Positions 11,710-22,902 of a stretch of DNA of 64,000 bases are shown piece by piece. Location: positions 75,517,772 through 75,581,771 of the forward strand of contig NC_092051.1 in NCBI RefSeq assembly GCF_003086295.3, written 5' to 3'. The DNA is from Arachis hypogaea (lineage: Eukaryota > Streptophyta > Magnoliopsida > Fabales > Fabaceae). How positions within the stretch are numbered: the first letter of the stretch is position 1; each line of letters begins with the position of its first letter. The notes below the pieces were generated by a model that had not been told where the DNA came from, searched no databases, and saw only the letters and a program-made list of their open reading frames with translations. The position numbers and the translations under genes were made by a program.

Positions 11710-11911
11710 GGCGTGTAAAACGCCCTTGCTGTGCAATCCTGGCGTTTAACGCCAGACTGCTGCTTGTTTCTAGCGTTAAATGCCTAAATGTAGCCTGTTT
11801 CTGGCGTCTAACGCTAGGAAGATGCTTGTTTCTGGCGTTAAACGCCAGCTTGGAGCCTGTTTCTGGCGTTAAACGCCAGATAGATGCTTATTTCTGGCGT
11901 TTAAACGCCAG
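11710..11911. repeat. Seven-unit, 31-bp tandem array of GGCGTTTAACGCC palindromes
   Basis: Palindromes start at 11710, 11739, 11771, 11801, 11832, 11863 and 11894, giving a steady spacing of 29-32 bp. The best units read CTGGCGTTAAACGCCAG. The spacers are of the type ACTGCTTGTTT or CTTGGAGCCTGTTT. The core is the same as in the A and H LTRs. It is a tandem array of hairpin-forming units inside a eukaryotic retrotransposon, not a CRISPR. Confidence 0.9.
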
Positions 11912-12144
11912 ACTGCTCTCCTCCAGGGTGTGCTGTTTTCAATGCTGTTTTTCATTCTGTTTTTGATTTTTCAGTAGTTTTTGTGACTTCACATGATCAT
12001 CAACCTAATAAAACACGAAATAACAAAAAGAAAATAAAATAGATATAATTAAATAACATTGGGTTGCCTCCCAACAAGCGCTTCTTTAATGTCAATAGCT
12101 TGACAGTGAGCTCTCATGGAGCCTCACAGATAATTAGAGCAAGG
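11912..12144. other. Element A post-pol block joined to gag-protease
   Basis: GGGTTGCCTCCCAACAAGCGC (12061-12081) and the following GTCAATAGCTTGACA match the sequence directly after the pol stop in B (19082-19125). In A this block lies only about 60 bp from the end of the gag-protease frame, marking the place where RT, RNase H and integrase are absent. Confidence 0.75.
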
Positions 12145-14454
12145 TTAGAACCTTCCAAAACCAAACTTAGAGTTTGAATTTAGGGGTTCAACACCAAATT
12201 TAGAGTTTGGTTGTGGCCTCCTAACACCAAACTTAGAGTTTGACTGTGGGGGCTTTGGTTGACTCTGTAGTGAGAGAAGCTTTTCATGCTTCCTCTCCAT
12301 GGTTACAGAAGGAGATCCTTGAGTCTTAAACACAAGGTTGTCCTCATTAAGTTGAAGGACCAATTTTCCTCTGTCCACATCAATCATAGCTCTTGCTGTG
12401 GCTAGGAAGGGTTTTCCAAGTATGATGGATTCATCCTCTTCCTTCCCAGTGTCTAGGATTATGAAATCAGCAGGGATGTAAAGGCCTTCAACCTTTACTA
12501 ACACGTCCTCTACTTGTCTATAAGCCTGTTTTCTTGAGTTGTCTACCATCTCTAATGAAATTCTGGCAGTTTGTACCTCAAAGATCCCAAGTTTCTCCAT
12601 TACAGAGAGTGGCATTAAGTTTATTCCTGACCCCAGGTCATACAGAGACTTCTAAAAGGTAATGGTGCCTATGGTACAGGGTATTAAGAATTTGCCTGGA
12701 TCCTGTTTCTTTTGAGGTAATTTCTGCCTATCCAATGCATTTAGTTCATTGGTGAGCAAGGGAGGTTCATATTCCCAAGTCCCATTACCAAATAATTTGG
12801 CATTCAGCTTCATGATTACACCAAGGTATTTAGCAACTTGCTCTTCAGTAATTTCTTCATCCTCTTTAGAGGAAGAATACTCATCAGAGCTCATGAAGGG
12901 CAGAAGGAGGTTCAATAGAATCTTTATGGTCTCTAGATGAGCCTCAGATTCCTTTGTTTCCTCAAAGGGATTCTTCTTATTGGTCACTGAACGTCCCAGG
13001 AGGTCTTCCTCACTAGGATTCACGTTCTCCTCCTCCTCTTTGGGTTCAGCTACATCGTGTAAGGCTATGGCCTAGCACTCTCTTTTTGGATTTTTTTCTG
13101 TATTTCTTGGGAGAGTACTTGGAGGGATTTCAGTGACTCTTTTAGTCAGCTGGCCCACTTATGCCTCCAAATTCCTAATGGAGGACCTAGTTTCATTCAT
13201 GAAACTCACAGTGGCCTTAGATAGATCAGAGACTATATTTGCTAAGCTAGATGGATTCTGCTCAGAATTCTCTGTCTGTTGCTGAGTGGATGATGGAAAA
13301 GGTTTGCTATTGCTAAACCTGTTTCTTCCACCATTATTAAAGCCTTGTTGAGGCTTTTGTTGATCCTTCCATGAGAAATTTGGATGATTTCTCCATGAGG
13401 GATTATAGGTGTTTCCATAGGATTCACCCATGTAATTCACCTCTGCTATTGCAAGGTTCTCAGGATCATAAGCTTCTTCTTCAGAAGAGGCCTCTTTAGT
13501 ACTGTTGGATGATTCCTTCAATCCATTCAGACTCTGAGAGATCATATTGACTTATTAAGCCAATATTTTATTCTGAGCCAATATGGCATTCAGAGTATCA
13601 ATTTCAAGAACTCCCTTCCTCTGAGGCGTCCCATTACTCACAGGATTCCTTTCAGGAGTGTACATGAACTGGTTATTTGTAACCATGTTAATAAGTTCTT
13701 GAGCTTCTGCAGGCGTTTTCTTTAGGTGACTGGATCCACCTGTAGAATAGTCCAATGACATCTTTGATAATTCAGACAGACCATCATAGAATATATCTAG
13801 GATGGTCCATTCTGAAAGCATGTCAGAAGGACACTTTTTGGTTAGTTCCTTGTTTCTCTCCCAAGTTTCATAGAGGGATTCACCTTCCTTTTGTCTGAAG
13901 GTTTGAACATCCACTCTAAGCTTGCTAAGCTTTTTAGGAGGAAAGAACTTGGCTAAGAAAGCCGTGACCAGCTTATCCCAAGAGTTCAGGCTATCTTTAG
14001 GTTGAGAGTCCAACCATACTCTAGCTCTGTCTCTTACAGCAAACGGGAAAAGCATAAGCCTGTGGACCTCGGGATCAACCCCATTGGTCTTAACAGTATC
14101 ACAGATCTACAAGAATTCAGTTAAGAACAGAAAAGGATCTTTTGATGGAAGTCCATAAAACTTGCAGTTCTGTTGCATCAGAGAAACTAATTGAGGTTTC
14201 AGCTCAAAATTGTTTGCTCCAATGGCAGGGATTGAGATGCTTCTTCCATGTAAATTAGAATTTGGTACAGTAAAGTCACCAAGCATCTTCCTTGCATTGT
14301 TATTATTTTCGGCCATGCCTCCTTCTTTTCCGAAAATTTCTGTCAGATTTTCTCCAGAGAGTTGTGCTTTAGCTTCCCTTAGCTTCCTCTTCAGAGTCCT
14401 TTCAGGTTCAGGATCAGCCTCAACAAGAATGTTCTTATCCTTGTTCCTGCTCAT
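12145..14454 (-). pseudogene. gag: Element A gag-protease frame, several nonsense codons
   Basis: A single reading frame runs from MSRNKDKNI at 14454 to 12145. The gag part carries NNFELKPQLVSLMQQN, RLMLFPFAVRDRARVWL and KLVTAFLAKFFPP, typical of Athila-type capsid. The C-terminal gag has YGNTYNPSWRNHPNFSW. The protease follows, with CTIGT, active site YDLGSGINLMPLSV and ESIILGKPFLATARAMIDV. In-frame stops lie at about 14107, 13555 (two adjacent), 13159, about 13070 and 12652, with no frameshift seen. Gag would form the particle; protease would cleave it. The C-terminus ends in three NSKFGV-type repeats made by a short DNA repeat. Polymerase and integrase domains are missing. Confidence 0.85.
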
Positions 14455-15792
14455 ATGAAAAAGAAGAAAACAGAAAAGAAAATATGGAATCCTCTATGTC
14501 ACAGTATAGAGATTCCTTTATGTGAGTAGAAGAAGATATGAATAGAAAAAGGAGAATTCAAACATAAGGGTGAGGAGTAGGTTCGAATTCTTGGGTGAAA
14601 AAGGGATGTTAATAGATGAATAAATAATTAGAAAGAGATGAGGGAGAAGAGTTTTTGAAAATTAGATAAAATAAAATAAAAGTATTTTTGTTTTTAAATT
14701 AAAAATTAAAATAAAAAATTCGAAAATTAAGCAAGGAAAATTAAATCAAATTAAATTAAATTTAAAACAAATAGTTAATTAAAAAGGAAGCTTTAGAAAA
14801 AGGGGAAGGTGATTTTCGAAAATTAGAGAGAGAGAATCAGTTAGGTAGTTTTGAAAAAGATAAGAATCAAACAAAAAAATAAGATTCATTGAAAAAGATT
14901 TGAAACTTAATTTTTGAAAAGATAAGAAGTTAAAAAAGAAGTTAGAAAAGATTTTGAAATTGATTTTGAAAGATATGTGATTGAAACTTATTTTGAGAAA
15001 GATTTGAAAAAGAAATTTTAAAAAAAATTTGATTTTGAAAATTAAGGTTGATTACTTGACTAACAAGAAACAAAAAGACATGATTTTAAAATTTAAAGAT
15101 TGGACCTTTCTTAATAGGCAAGTAACAAACTTAAAAATTTTTGAATCAATCACATTAATTGTTAGTATTAATTTCGAAAATATGAAATAAAAATAAGAAA
15201 AAGATTTTGAAAATAATTTTGAAAGTTTCGAAATTCATAAAAGAAAAATGAAAAAGATTTGATTTTTGAAAAATATTTGAAAAAGATAGAATTTTTAAAT
15301 TGAAAATTTGATTTGACTCAGAAGAAACAACTAAATTTTAAAAATTTTTAAAAAAGTCAACTCAAATTTTAAAAAATTTATGAGTGAAAAAGGGAAAGAT
15401 ATTTTTTTTATTTTTGAATTTTTAATGATGAGAGAGAAAAACAATAAAAAGACTCAATGCATGAAAGTTTTGGATCAAAACAAATGATGCATGCAAGAAC
15501 ACTATGAATGTCAAGATGAACACCAAGAACACTTTGAAGATCAAGATGAACATCAAGACTTATTTTTGAAAATTTTTCAAGAGAAGAAAACATGCAGACA
15601 CCAAACTTAGAAATTTTTAATTTTTTAGACATTGTGAATTAAAAAATGCATATGAAAAACAACAAAAGACACAAAATAAGAAAAATTAAAGATCAAACAA
15701 GAGGATTCATCAAGAACAACTTGAAGATCATGAAGAACACATGCATGAATTTTCGAAAAATGCAAGAAGGTGATAAACATGCAATTGACACC
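14455..15792. other. Element A leader, first part
   Basis: Long untranslated leader between the primer site and gag in element orientation, interrupted by B at 15792/26744. It is dominated by A-rich sequence with many TTTTGAAAA-like words. An ACACCAAACTTAG motif occurs at about 15599-15611. No gene is seen. Confidence 0.65.
15788..15792. repeat. Target-site duplication of element B, left copy (ACACC)
   Basis: ACACC precedes the left LTR end and recurs at 26744-26748 directly after the right LTR. This defines B exactly. Confidence 0.9.
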
Positions 15793-17688
15793 TGATGAGT
15801 ATTTTGGTGGAAAAATGAATTTCTCCCAAAACACACAAATCTAACCAGCAAGTGTACCGGGTCGCATCAAGTAATAAAAACTCACGGGAGTGAGGTCGAT
15901 CCCACAGGGATTGAAGGATTGAGCAATTTTAGCTTAGTGGTTAATTTAGTCAAGCGAATCAAGATTTGGTTGAGTGTTTTGTGATTTGCAGAAATTAAAT
16001 TGCATGGAATTAAAGAGAACAGGAAATAAATTGCTGAATCTTAAAGAACAAGAAATTAAATGGCAGAAACTTAGAATGCAAGAAATGTAAATTGCGGAAT
16101 CTTAAAGTGCAAGAAATGTAAATGACTTGAATTGTAAAGGGGATTGGGACTTGGATTTGCAGAAATTAAACAAGGAAAAGTAAATTTGCATCAAGCAGAG
16201 AAGTAGAAGAGGGTTTGGGTTAAATCGGATCTTGAAGCAGAAAAGTAAATGAACATGAAAACAGTAAACAGAGAATTAGAAATTGAAAGTTCAGATCTCA
16301 GGACCCAGAGACTAGAAAACCGAGTCTAGATCTCAATGCCTTCCTAGACCAACAAGAACAATTGCAAGGGAATTGTAAATTGCAAGGAAAGTAGATGAAG
16401 AGCAATTAACAGAAATTAAATTCAATCAAGCAGTAAATAAAGCAGAGAGATCCAAGGATGAGATTGAAACAGAATTTCTTCAATTCTCCAACCCAAGATC
16501 CAAGACAATTGTAATTGAAATTGAAAGCAATAAAACTAAGAGGAAGAGAGTGGAATTCTCCTTCCCCGAAACTAAGAAATTAAAGATCACTCAATATCCA
16601 AAGCTCTCCGAAAACTATTATGAAAATTCAAAGGGAAAGCTCTCCCCGAAGAACTTGAATTCTATCCTATTTATACACTTTCTTCAAATGATCTTCAAGC
16701 CTTGAGTTGGGCCTTTGCTCTTGGTGGAATTGGGTTGAAAGAGGCCTTGGTTGATTGCTCTTGGAGTTTGGAGAAGAACCAAAGTGAACCAAATGAACCG
16801 GGTTGGAGTTTTGCAAAAGTTGGAGTAAAAGTTGGAGCAAAAGTTAGGGTCTAACTTTTGGTCCAACTTTTCATATCAGCTCCCATATTTTGCTAATACC
16901 CACGTTGGTGCAAAAGTTAGGGGTCTAACTTTTGCTCCAACGTTGGCCTTCCTTGGTGCACTTATGGCACCAACGTTAGCCTAAAAGTTAGGGGCTAACG
17001 TTGGCGCAAACTTTTGCTCCTTCCCTTGTATTTTTCATGTGCCAACGTTAGCCCAAAAGTTAGGGGCTAACGTTGGCGCAAACTTTTGGTGGCCAGGGAG
17101 GTTTTTCTTATTCCAACGTTAGCCACCAAGTTAGGGGCTAACGTTGGCGCAAACTATTGGTGCCCAGGGTTGATTTTCATGTGCCAGCGTTAGCCCAAAA
17201 GTTAGGGGCTAACGTTGGTGCAAACTTTTGGTGCCCAGGGAGTGATTTTCAAGTTCCAACGTTAGCCCAAAAGTTAGGGGCTAACGTTGGGGCTAACTTT
17301 TCACCCAAAAGTTTGTGCAAAAGTTTGAGGCTAACTTTAGGTCCAGCTTTTTGCTTCCTGGTTCAAGTTCACTTATTCCATTGTCCTCTCTTTACTCCTA
17401 GCTATTCCTCCTTGCTTCAACCTTTCTCCAAGCTTTCTTCACCTATCATTAATCAACCAAACACATCAAAGCTATGCTTAAAATCATGAGATATTCATTC
17501 TTTCATAATATGTGACAATTATAGTATAAAACCTCATGAAATAGCATGAATTCATACATGGTTGATTAAATCAAAGGAAGCATGAAAATCTACCCAAATT
17601 AGCTTACTTGTAGCTCAAGAAAGTGCATAATTCAATTGAAAACTAAAGAAAAAGGCTAGTGAAACTAGGTTAAGATGACTTGTCATCA
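15793..17688 (-). repeat. Element B 3' LTR
   Basis: On the minus strand it runs TGATGACAAGTCATC ... ACTCATCA. It contains five regularly spaced hairpins (16970-17290), a TATAAATA box (16675-16668) downstream of them, and the CTCAC/GTGAG hairpin (15881-15894) near its end. Confidence 0.95.
16900..17330. repeat. Tandem hairpin array in element B 3' LTR, about 71-bp period
   Basis: Five units pair CCAACGTTAGCC with GGCTAACGTTGG across an 11-nt CAAAAGTTAGG-like loop. Units start at 16970, 17042, 17113, 17183 and 17256, a period of 70-73 bp. A weaker unit precedes them at about 16900. The array lies upstream of the TATA box in element orientation. The same array is present in the 5' LTR (25955-26370). 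Confidence 0.9.
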
Positions 17689-17725
17689 CAACACAAAACT
17701 TAAAGCTTGCTTGTCCCCAAGCAAG
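17689..17725 (-). promoter_or_regulatory. Element B 3' boundary motif and hairpin
   Basis: The minus strand next to the LTR reads TTTAAGTTTTGTGTTG at the plus-strand primer position, followed by a perfect stem CTTGCTTG, TCCC, CAAGCAAG (17706-17725). In A the outer pair is G:C instead of C:G, so pairing is kept while sequence changes. Confidence 0.6.
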
Positions 17726-19140
17726 AAAAGATTTATTGAGAAGAAAGAATGAAATGGAAGAGGCTGTTCATGCTAGCAGAGTATTATTGATAGTTCATGG
17801 GATTTTGTGTGGATATGTGAATACTCACTTCTTATTGACTCCTAGGCCTAGAAAGTCTCCTTCAAGCTTCAAGTAACATACTGCTATGACCTCTCATTAT
17901 TCCTTTATCCTTGGCTATTACTTTGTTTATAAGCTTTATTTGAGTGTCATGTGTAGCAAGTTCATTTCCTTTTCTTTATACTTGACACATTATTCACTAT
18001 AGACACTTGGCTCACATTCCTTCTTAGAACATTGATGCCCAGCACCTCTTTGGGCTACTAAGTGCCTTGTAGTTAGGTTGCTCTTGATAGTGGACTTTCA
18101 GCTGATGATCCCGGGTTAGTTAACCCAAGTCACCGAGTGTTGATGCAGTCCAAAGAACTTAGTAATCCAAGCAGATCCTAATACAAAGACACCACAGGCA
18201 TATATTCTAAGGTTCAACCTATTGGTGTCCAGCTTTGTTTCTTTTTGTTTTTCTTTTGTTCTGTCATTTCTTTTTTTTTTCTTTCTTTTTGTTTTTCTTT
18301 CTAACCAAGGATTTTTATTCGATTGAGATTCATAGACAGTAGGCCACTCTATACTTAGAAGGAGATATCCTGGCTCTTTATTCACTAAAAGTGAGCTATT
18401 ATACAATCACACACATACCACCACTTACTTTTATTCTACTTCTATCTAACAGAGACTATCTTACTTCACATTCAAACATTTCTTTTATTGAACTTAAAGA
18501 TGCAGGGGACAAAACATACTTTTTGCTAAGTGAAAGTAAACACACAAGCACACACATAGACTAGCTTACTTATTTTAAAAGAAATTTGAATTTGTTTGAA
18601 CTAAATGAACACTTTAACAAGACATCAATCAAAAGTATTTTTCAACAGCAAAGGTTAAGTATAGGTACAACCTATTGGTTTGCATTTCTTTTGTTCTTCT
18701 TTCTGTTGTGCCCCTTTTTGAGTTTTGATGCATAGTATCTTCAATTGGTGGTTAACTCCCAGATTTAATTCCTTGCTACTTTTTCTGATTCAACAGGTTA
18801 ACTCTGGGCAAACTTTTGTGTCCTTGCTAAAGGTTATGAAATTGAGACTAAACAAAAATACTTAAGTTGTTGAATGATCTGTTTGATTGCTTGGAACTAG
18901 CAATGTGCAGGAAGTTAGAATGAAATTTTAAATGAAGTTTTGGTGGAACACCAAACTTAGCATCCTGCATTCTCCCTTAGATTGTTTTTGGTGTGCAACA
19001 CCAAACTTAGCTCCTTGCAATACATAGCAGTTATCCAACACTCTTATTGAAAAAGTTATGAAAAGAAAACTACCTCAGGTTGGGTTGCCTCCCAACAAGC
19101 GCTCTTTTATTGTCACTAGCTTGACATCTTTCAATTCTTT
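17726..19140. other. Element B 3' non-coding region
   Basis: Between the pol stop and the 3' LTR. It holds a pyrimidine-rich run at about 18236-18300, two extra ACACCAAACTTAG motifs (18948-18960 and 18998-19010), and the conserved GGGTTGCCTCCCAACAAGCGC block just after pol (19082-19104). No ORF of interest is seen. Confidence 0.65.
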
Positions 19141-22100
19141 TTAAGCGGGCTGTAGGTGTTGAACCTCTTTTTCCTTATCCCATTGTCCTCCCAAGTACAG
19201 CTTTGCTCTGTGACCATTTGCTGTGAATTGATTCTTTGTTGCCTCATCCAGCAGTTCAATATTCCCATAGGGAAAAATCTTTGTCACCAAGTATGGGCCA
19301 GTCCACTTAGACTTCAGTTTGCCAGGGAAAATTTTAAGCCTCGAATTATACAGGAGCACTTGCTGTCCTGGCTTGAATTCCTTCTTAGTGATCTTCTTGT
19401 CATGCCACTTCTTAGCTCTCTCCTTGTATATCTTAGCACTTTCATAAGCTTCTAGTCTAAATTCATCCAACTCATTTAGTTGTAACAACCTTTTTTCTCC
19501 TGCAGCTCGGGGATCAAGGTTGAGGAGTTTAGTGGCCCAAAAAGCTCTGTGTTCAAGCTCTACAGGGAGGTGGCAGGATTTGCCATACAATAGCTGAAAA
19601 GGTGACTTGCCAATAGGAGTTTTAAAAGCTGTCCTATATGCCCACAATGCATCCTCTAGCTTTCTAGCCCAATCTTTTCTTGTGATTCCCACTGTTTTCT
19701 CTAGGATCTTCTTTAATTCCCTATTTGCAAGTTCAGCTTGGCCGTTAGTCTGAGGATGGTAAGGTGTAGCTACTTTGTGAATTACTCCATATTTGTGGAG
19801 GAGTTTCTCCATCTGTTTGTTGCAAAAGTGACTACCATCATCACTAACAAGACCCTTGGGCACTCCATACCTAGTGAAAATGTGCTTTTTAAGGAATTGG
19901 AGGACAATCTGTGCATCACAGGTGGTTGTGGCTATGGCTTCCACCCACTTTGAGACATACTCCACTGCTACCAAGATGTATCTAAAAGAATAAGAAGGAG
20001 GAAAGGGCCCCATGAAATCAATTCCCCATAGATCGAACAATTCTAATTCTAATATAAAGTTTTGAGGCATCTCATTCCTTTTTGTTAATCCTCCTGCTTT
20101 CTGGCATTCATTACATTGGTGTACATATTCTCTGGCATCCTTGAAGATAGTTGGCCAATAGAAGCCACTCTGCAGTATTTTTGCGGCTGTTTTTTCTGGG
20201 CCAAAGTGTCCACCATAAGCTGAGCCATGACAATGCCACAAGATGTCCCTCACTTCACTTTCAGGAACACACCTTTTGATTACTCCATCAGAGCATCTCT
20301 TGAACAAGAAGGGTTCATCCCATGAAAATTTCCTTGCTTCATTGATCAACTTCTTCACTTGTTGCTTAGAGAACTCTTGCGGTATCTTCCTTCCCACTTT
20401 GTAATTTGCTATGTCAGCAAACCAAGGTGCTTGCTGGATCTGCAGAAGGTGCTCATCTGGGAAGCTTTCATTTATGGGCTGGGATGCTTTTTGACTTGTT
20501 TCATGTGGTAGCCTCGACAGATGATCAGCGACCTGATTTTCAGTGCCCTTCCTATCTCTTATCTCAATGTCAAATTCTTGTAGGAGCAGTATCCACCTGA
20601 TGAGTCTTGGTTTAGCATCCTGTTTTGACATCAAATACTTAAGTGCAGCATGATCAGTATAAACCACAACTTTGGATCCTATCAGATATGATCTAAACTT
20701 ATCAAATGCATAGACTACAGCTAGCAACTCTTTCTCTGTTGTGGTGTAATTTCTTTGGGCCTCATTCAACACTTTACTTGCATAATATATGACGTGATGC
20801 AAATTTCCCTCCTTTTGCCCAAGTACAGCACCAATTGCAAGGTCACTTGCATCACACAAGAGTTCAAAAGGTAATTCCCAATTTGGAGGTGTGATGATTG
20901 GTGCTGTTGTGAGTCTATTTTTTAAAGTTTCAAAGGCATGCTGGCAGTTTTCATCAAAAACAAAAGGGCTATCAAGTATTAACAGATTACTCAAAGGTTT
21001 GGCTATTTTCGAAAAGTCCTTGATAAACCTTCTGTAAAATCCGGCATGCCCCAAGAAACTTCTAACAGATTTCACATTAATTGGTGGAGGGAGCTTTTCT
21101 ATGATCTCAACCTTTGCCTTATCAACCTCTATCCCTTTTCTTGAAACTTTATGGCCAAGAACAATCCCTTCGGGTACCATGAAATGGCATTTCTCCCAGT
21201 TTAAAACCAAATTAGTTTCTTGGCACCGTTTCAAGACAAGGGTTAAATGGTTTAAGCAAGCATTGAAATTATCACCAAAAACAGAGAAGTCATCCATGAA
21301 GACCTCTAGAAACTTTTCGACCATATCAGAGAAGATGGATAGCATACACCTTTGAAATGTGGCAGGGGTGTTGCAAAGCCCAAAGGGCATCCTTCGGTAT
21401 GCAAAGACTCCAAATGGACACGTAAAGGCAGTCTTCTCTTGATCCTTGGGGTCCACCATGATTTGATTATACCCAGAATATCCATCCAAAAAGCAATAAT
21501 ATGCATGGCCGGCCAACCTTTCCAGCATCTGATCAATGAATGGGAGAGGGAAGTGGTCCTTTCTGGTCGCATCATTCAACCTTCTATAGTCTATGCACAT
21601 CCTCCATCCAGTCACTGTTCTAGTAGGAATCAACTCATTCTTCTCATTAGTGATGACCGTCATTCCTCCTTTTTTTGGTACAACTTGAACCGGGCTCACC
21701 CATGGGCTGTCAGATATTGGGAAGATTATCCCTGCATTCCACAACTTCATTACTTCCTTTTGGACAACTTCCTTCATTGTGGGGTTTAGTCTTCTTTGAG
21801 GTTGAACCACTGGTTTGGAATTGTCTTCCAAGAGGATTTTATGCATACACACTGCAGGGCTGATACCTTTCAGGTCATCAATGGTCCATCCCAAAGCATC
21901 TTTGTGGGCTCTAAGTACATCAAGAAGTTCTCCCTCTTCCTTCTTTGTCAGGGATGAATTTATGATCACTGGGAAGCTTTCCGATGTGCCAAGGAAGGCA
22001 TATTTGAGATGGGTTGGTAAAGGTTTCAGTTCTTGTTTTCGTACATCTTCCTTCTTGTCTTGTCTTTCATCTTGCTCAGTAGAGGTCTCAGCCACTTGTT

Positions 22101-22758
22101 CCTCTGTTGCCCCTTGATTTCCTTCTTGCTCTTGAAAGTTTTCTTCCAATATTTCTTCAAACAAACTGTCTATCATATCCACTCTTACGTAATCCTCTTG
22201 CTCAGGAATGTGTTGCATTGATTTGAACACATTTATGACCATTTGTTCATTATGGACCCTGAAGATCATTTCTCCTTTTTCTACATCAATGATGGCCCTT
22301 GCTGTGTGTAGAAATGGCCTTCCCAGAATGATTGAGTCGTTTCCTTCTTCTTCAGTATCCAAAATTACAAAATCTGCTGGGAAAATAAACTCCCCAACCT
22401 TCACCAACAGATTCTCCACAATTCCACTGGGTATCTTGATTGATCTGTCAGCCATGACTAGTGACATCCTGGTGGGTTTAAGCTCTTCTATGGCAAGTTT
22501 TCTCATCATTGAGAGAGGCATTAAATTGATGCTGGCACCCAGGTCACAGAGAGCCTTGTTGAGAATTATCTTGCCAATAGTGCATGAGACTACAAAGCTT
22601 CCCGGATCCTTAAGTTTTGGTGGAATACCCCGCTGAATCACAGCACTGCATTCCTCGGTGAGTAATACGGTTTCCTTCTCAAGCCAACTTCTTTTCTTGT
22701 TGATAAGATTCTTCAGAAACTTGGAATATAGAGGCATTTGCTCAAGTGCTTCAGCCAA
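19141..22758 (-). CDS. pol: Element B pol: protease-RT-RNase H-integrase, 1205 codons open
   Basis: Domains in order: aspartic protease (residues about 50-170, active site DLGAS at 72 and SIILGRPFL at 142-150); reverse transcriptase (about 320-500, LDGYSGYNQ at 424 and FMDD at 487-490); RNase H (about 630-750, acidic residues at D636, E675, D702); integrase zinc domain (H844, H851, C882, C885); and core (D914, D973, E1009 in NGQAE), then a C-terminal tail with LKSKWTGPY. All main catalytic residues are present. The first ATG at 22758 is probably not the true start: the same frame runs upstream through TAG and TAA codons into gag, so pol was part of a gag-pol frame. It acts in the virus-like particle and, for integrase, in the nucleus. 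Type: Athila lineage, by RT and protease sequence. Confidence 0.95.
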   Translation of the reverse strand: MAEALEQMPLYSKFLKNLINKKRSWLEKETVLLTEECSAVIQRGIPPKLKDPGSFVVSCTIGKIILNKALCDLGASINLMPLSMMRKLAIEELKPTRMSLVMADRSIKIPSGIVENLLVKVGEFIFPADFVILDTEEEGNDSIILGRPFLHTARAIIDVEKGEMIFRVHNEQMVINVFKSMQHIPEQEDYVRVDMIDSLFEEILEENFQEQEGNQGATEEQVAETSTEQDERQDKKEDVRKQELKPLPTHLKYAFLGTSESFPVIINSSLTKKEEGELLDVLRAHKDALGWTIDDLKGISPAVCMHKILLEDNSKPVVQPQRRLNPTMKEVVQKEVMKLWNAGIIFPISDSPWVSPVQVVPKKGGMTVITNEKNELIPTRTVTGWRMCIDYRRLNDATRKDHFPLPFIDQMLERLAGHAYYCFLDGYSGYNQIMVDPKDQEKTAFTCPFGVFAYRRMPFGLCNTPATFQRCMLSIFSDMVEKFLEVFMDDFSVFGDNFNACLNHLTLVLKRCQETNLVLNWEKCHFMVPEGIVLGHKVSRKGIEVDKAKVEIIEKLPPPINVKSVRSFLGHAGFYRRFIKDFSKIAKPLSNLLILDSPFVFDENCQHAFETLKNRLTTAPIITPPNWELPFELLCDASDLAIGAVLGQKEGNLHHVIYYASKVLNEAQRNYTTTEKELLAVVYAFDKFRSYLIGSKVVVYTDHAALKYLMSKQDAKPRLIRWILLLQEFDIEIRDRKGTENQVADHLSRLPHETSQKASQPINESFPDEHLLQIQQAPWFADIANYKVGRKIPQEFSKQQVKKLINEARKFSWDEPFLFKRCSDGVIKRCVPESEVRDILWHCHGSAYGGHFGPEKTAAKILQSGFYWPTIFKDAREYVHQCNECQKAGGLTKRNEMPQNFILELELFDLWGIDFMGPFPPSYSFRYILVAVEYVSKWVEAIATTTCDAQIVLQFLKKHIFTRYGVPKGLVSDDGSHFCNKQMEKLLHKYGVIHKVATPYHPQTNGQAELANRELKKILEKTVGITRKDWARKLEDALWAYRTAFKTPIGKSPFQLLYGKSCHLPVELEHRAFWATKLLNLDPRAAGEKRLLQLNELDEFRLEAYESAKIYKERAKKWHDKKITKKEFKPGQQVLLYNSRLKIFPGKLKSKWTGPYLVTKIFPYGNIELLDEATKNQFTANGHRAKLYLGGQWDKEKEVQHLQPA

Positions 22759-22902
22759 GGGAATATTGATTTCCAGCTTCTTAAAAATCTCAAGGAACTT
22801 GTAAAAATGCTGGTCTTTAACCTCTTTGTTGAACCTCTGGGGATAAGGCAGTGGAGGTGTGATGCTTTTTCCTATTTGCTGCTGTCCCTAGGTTACTTCC
22901 TT

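Noticed and set aside
11710..11911. CRISPR-like array (regular palindromic repeats with short spacers)
   Set aside because: The repeats form the element's own LTR palindrome, the spacers are related to one another, and the setting is a plant retrotransposon without cas genes.
21352..22636. Plus-strand ORFs of 100-145 codons opposite B pol
   Set aside because: Shadows of the pol frame on the other strand, with no domain similarity.
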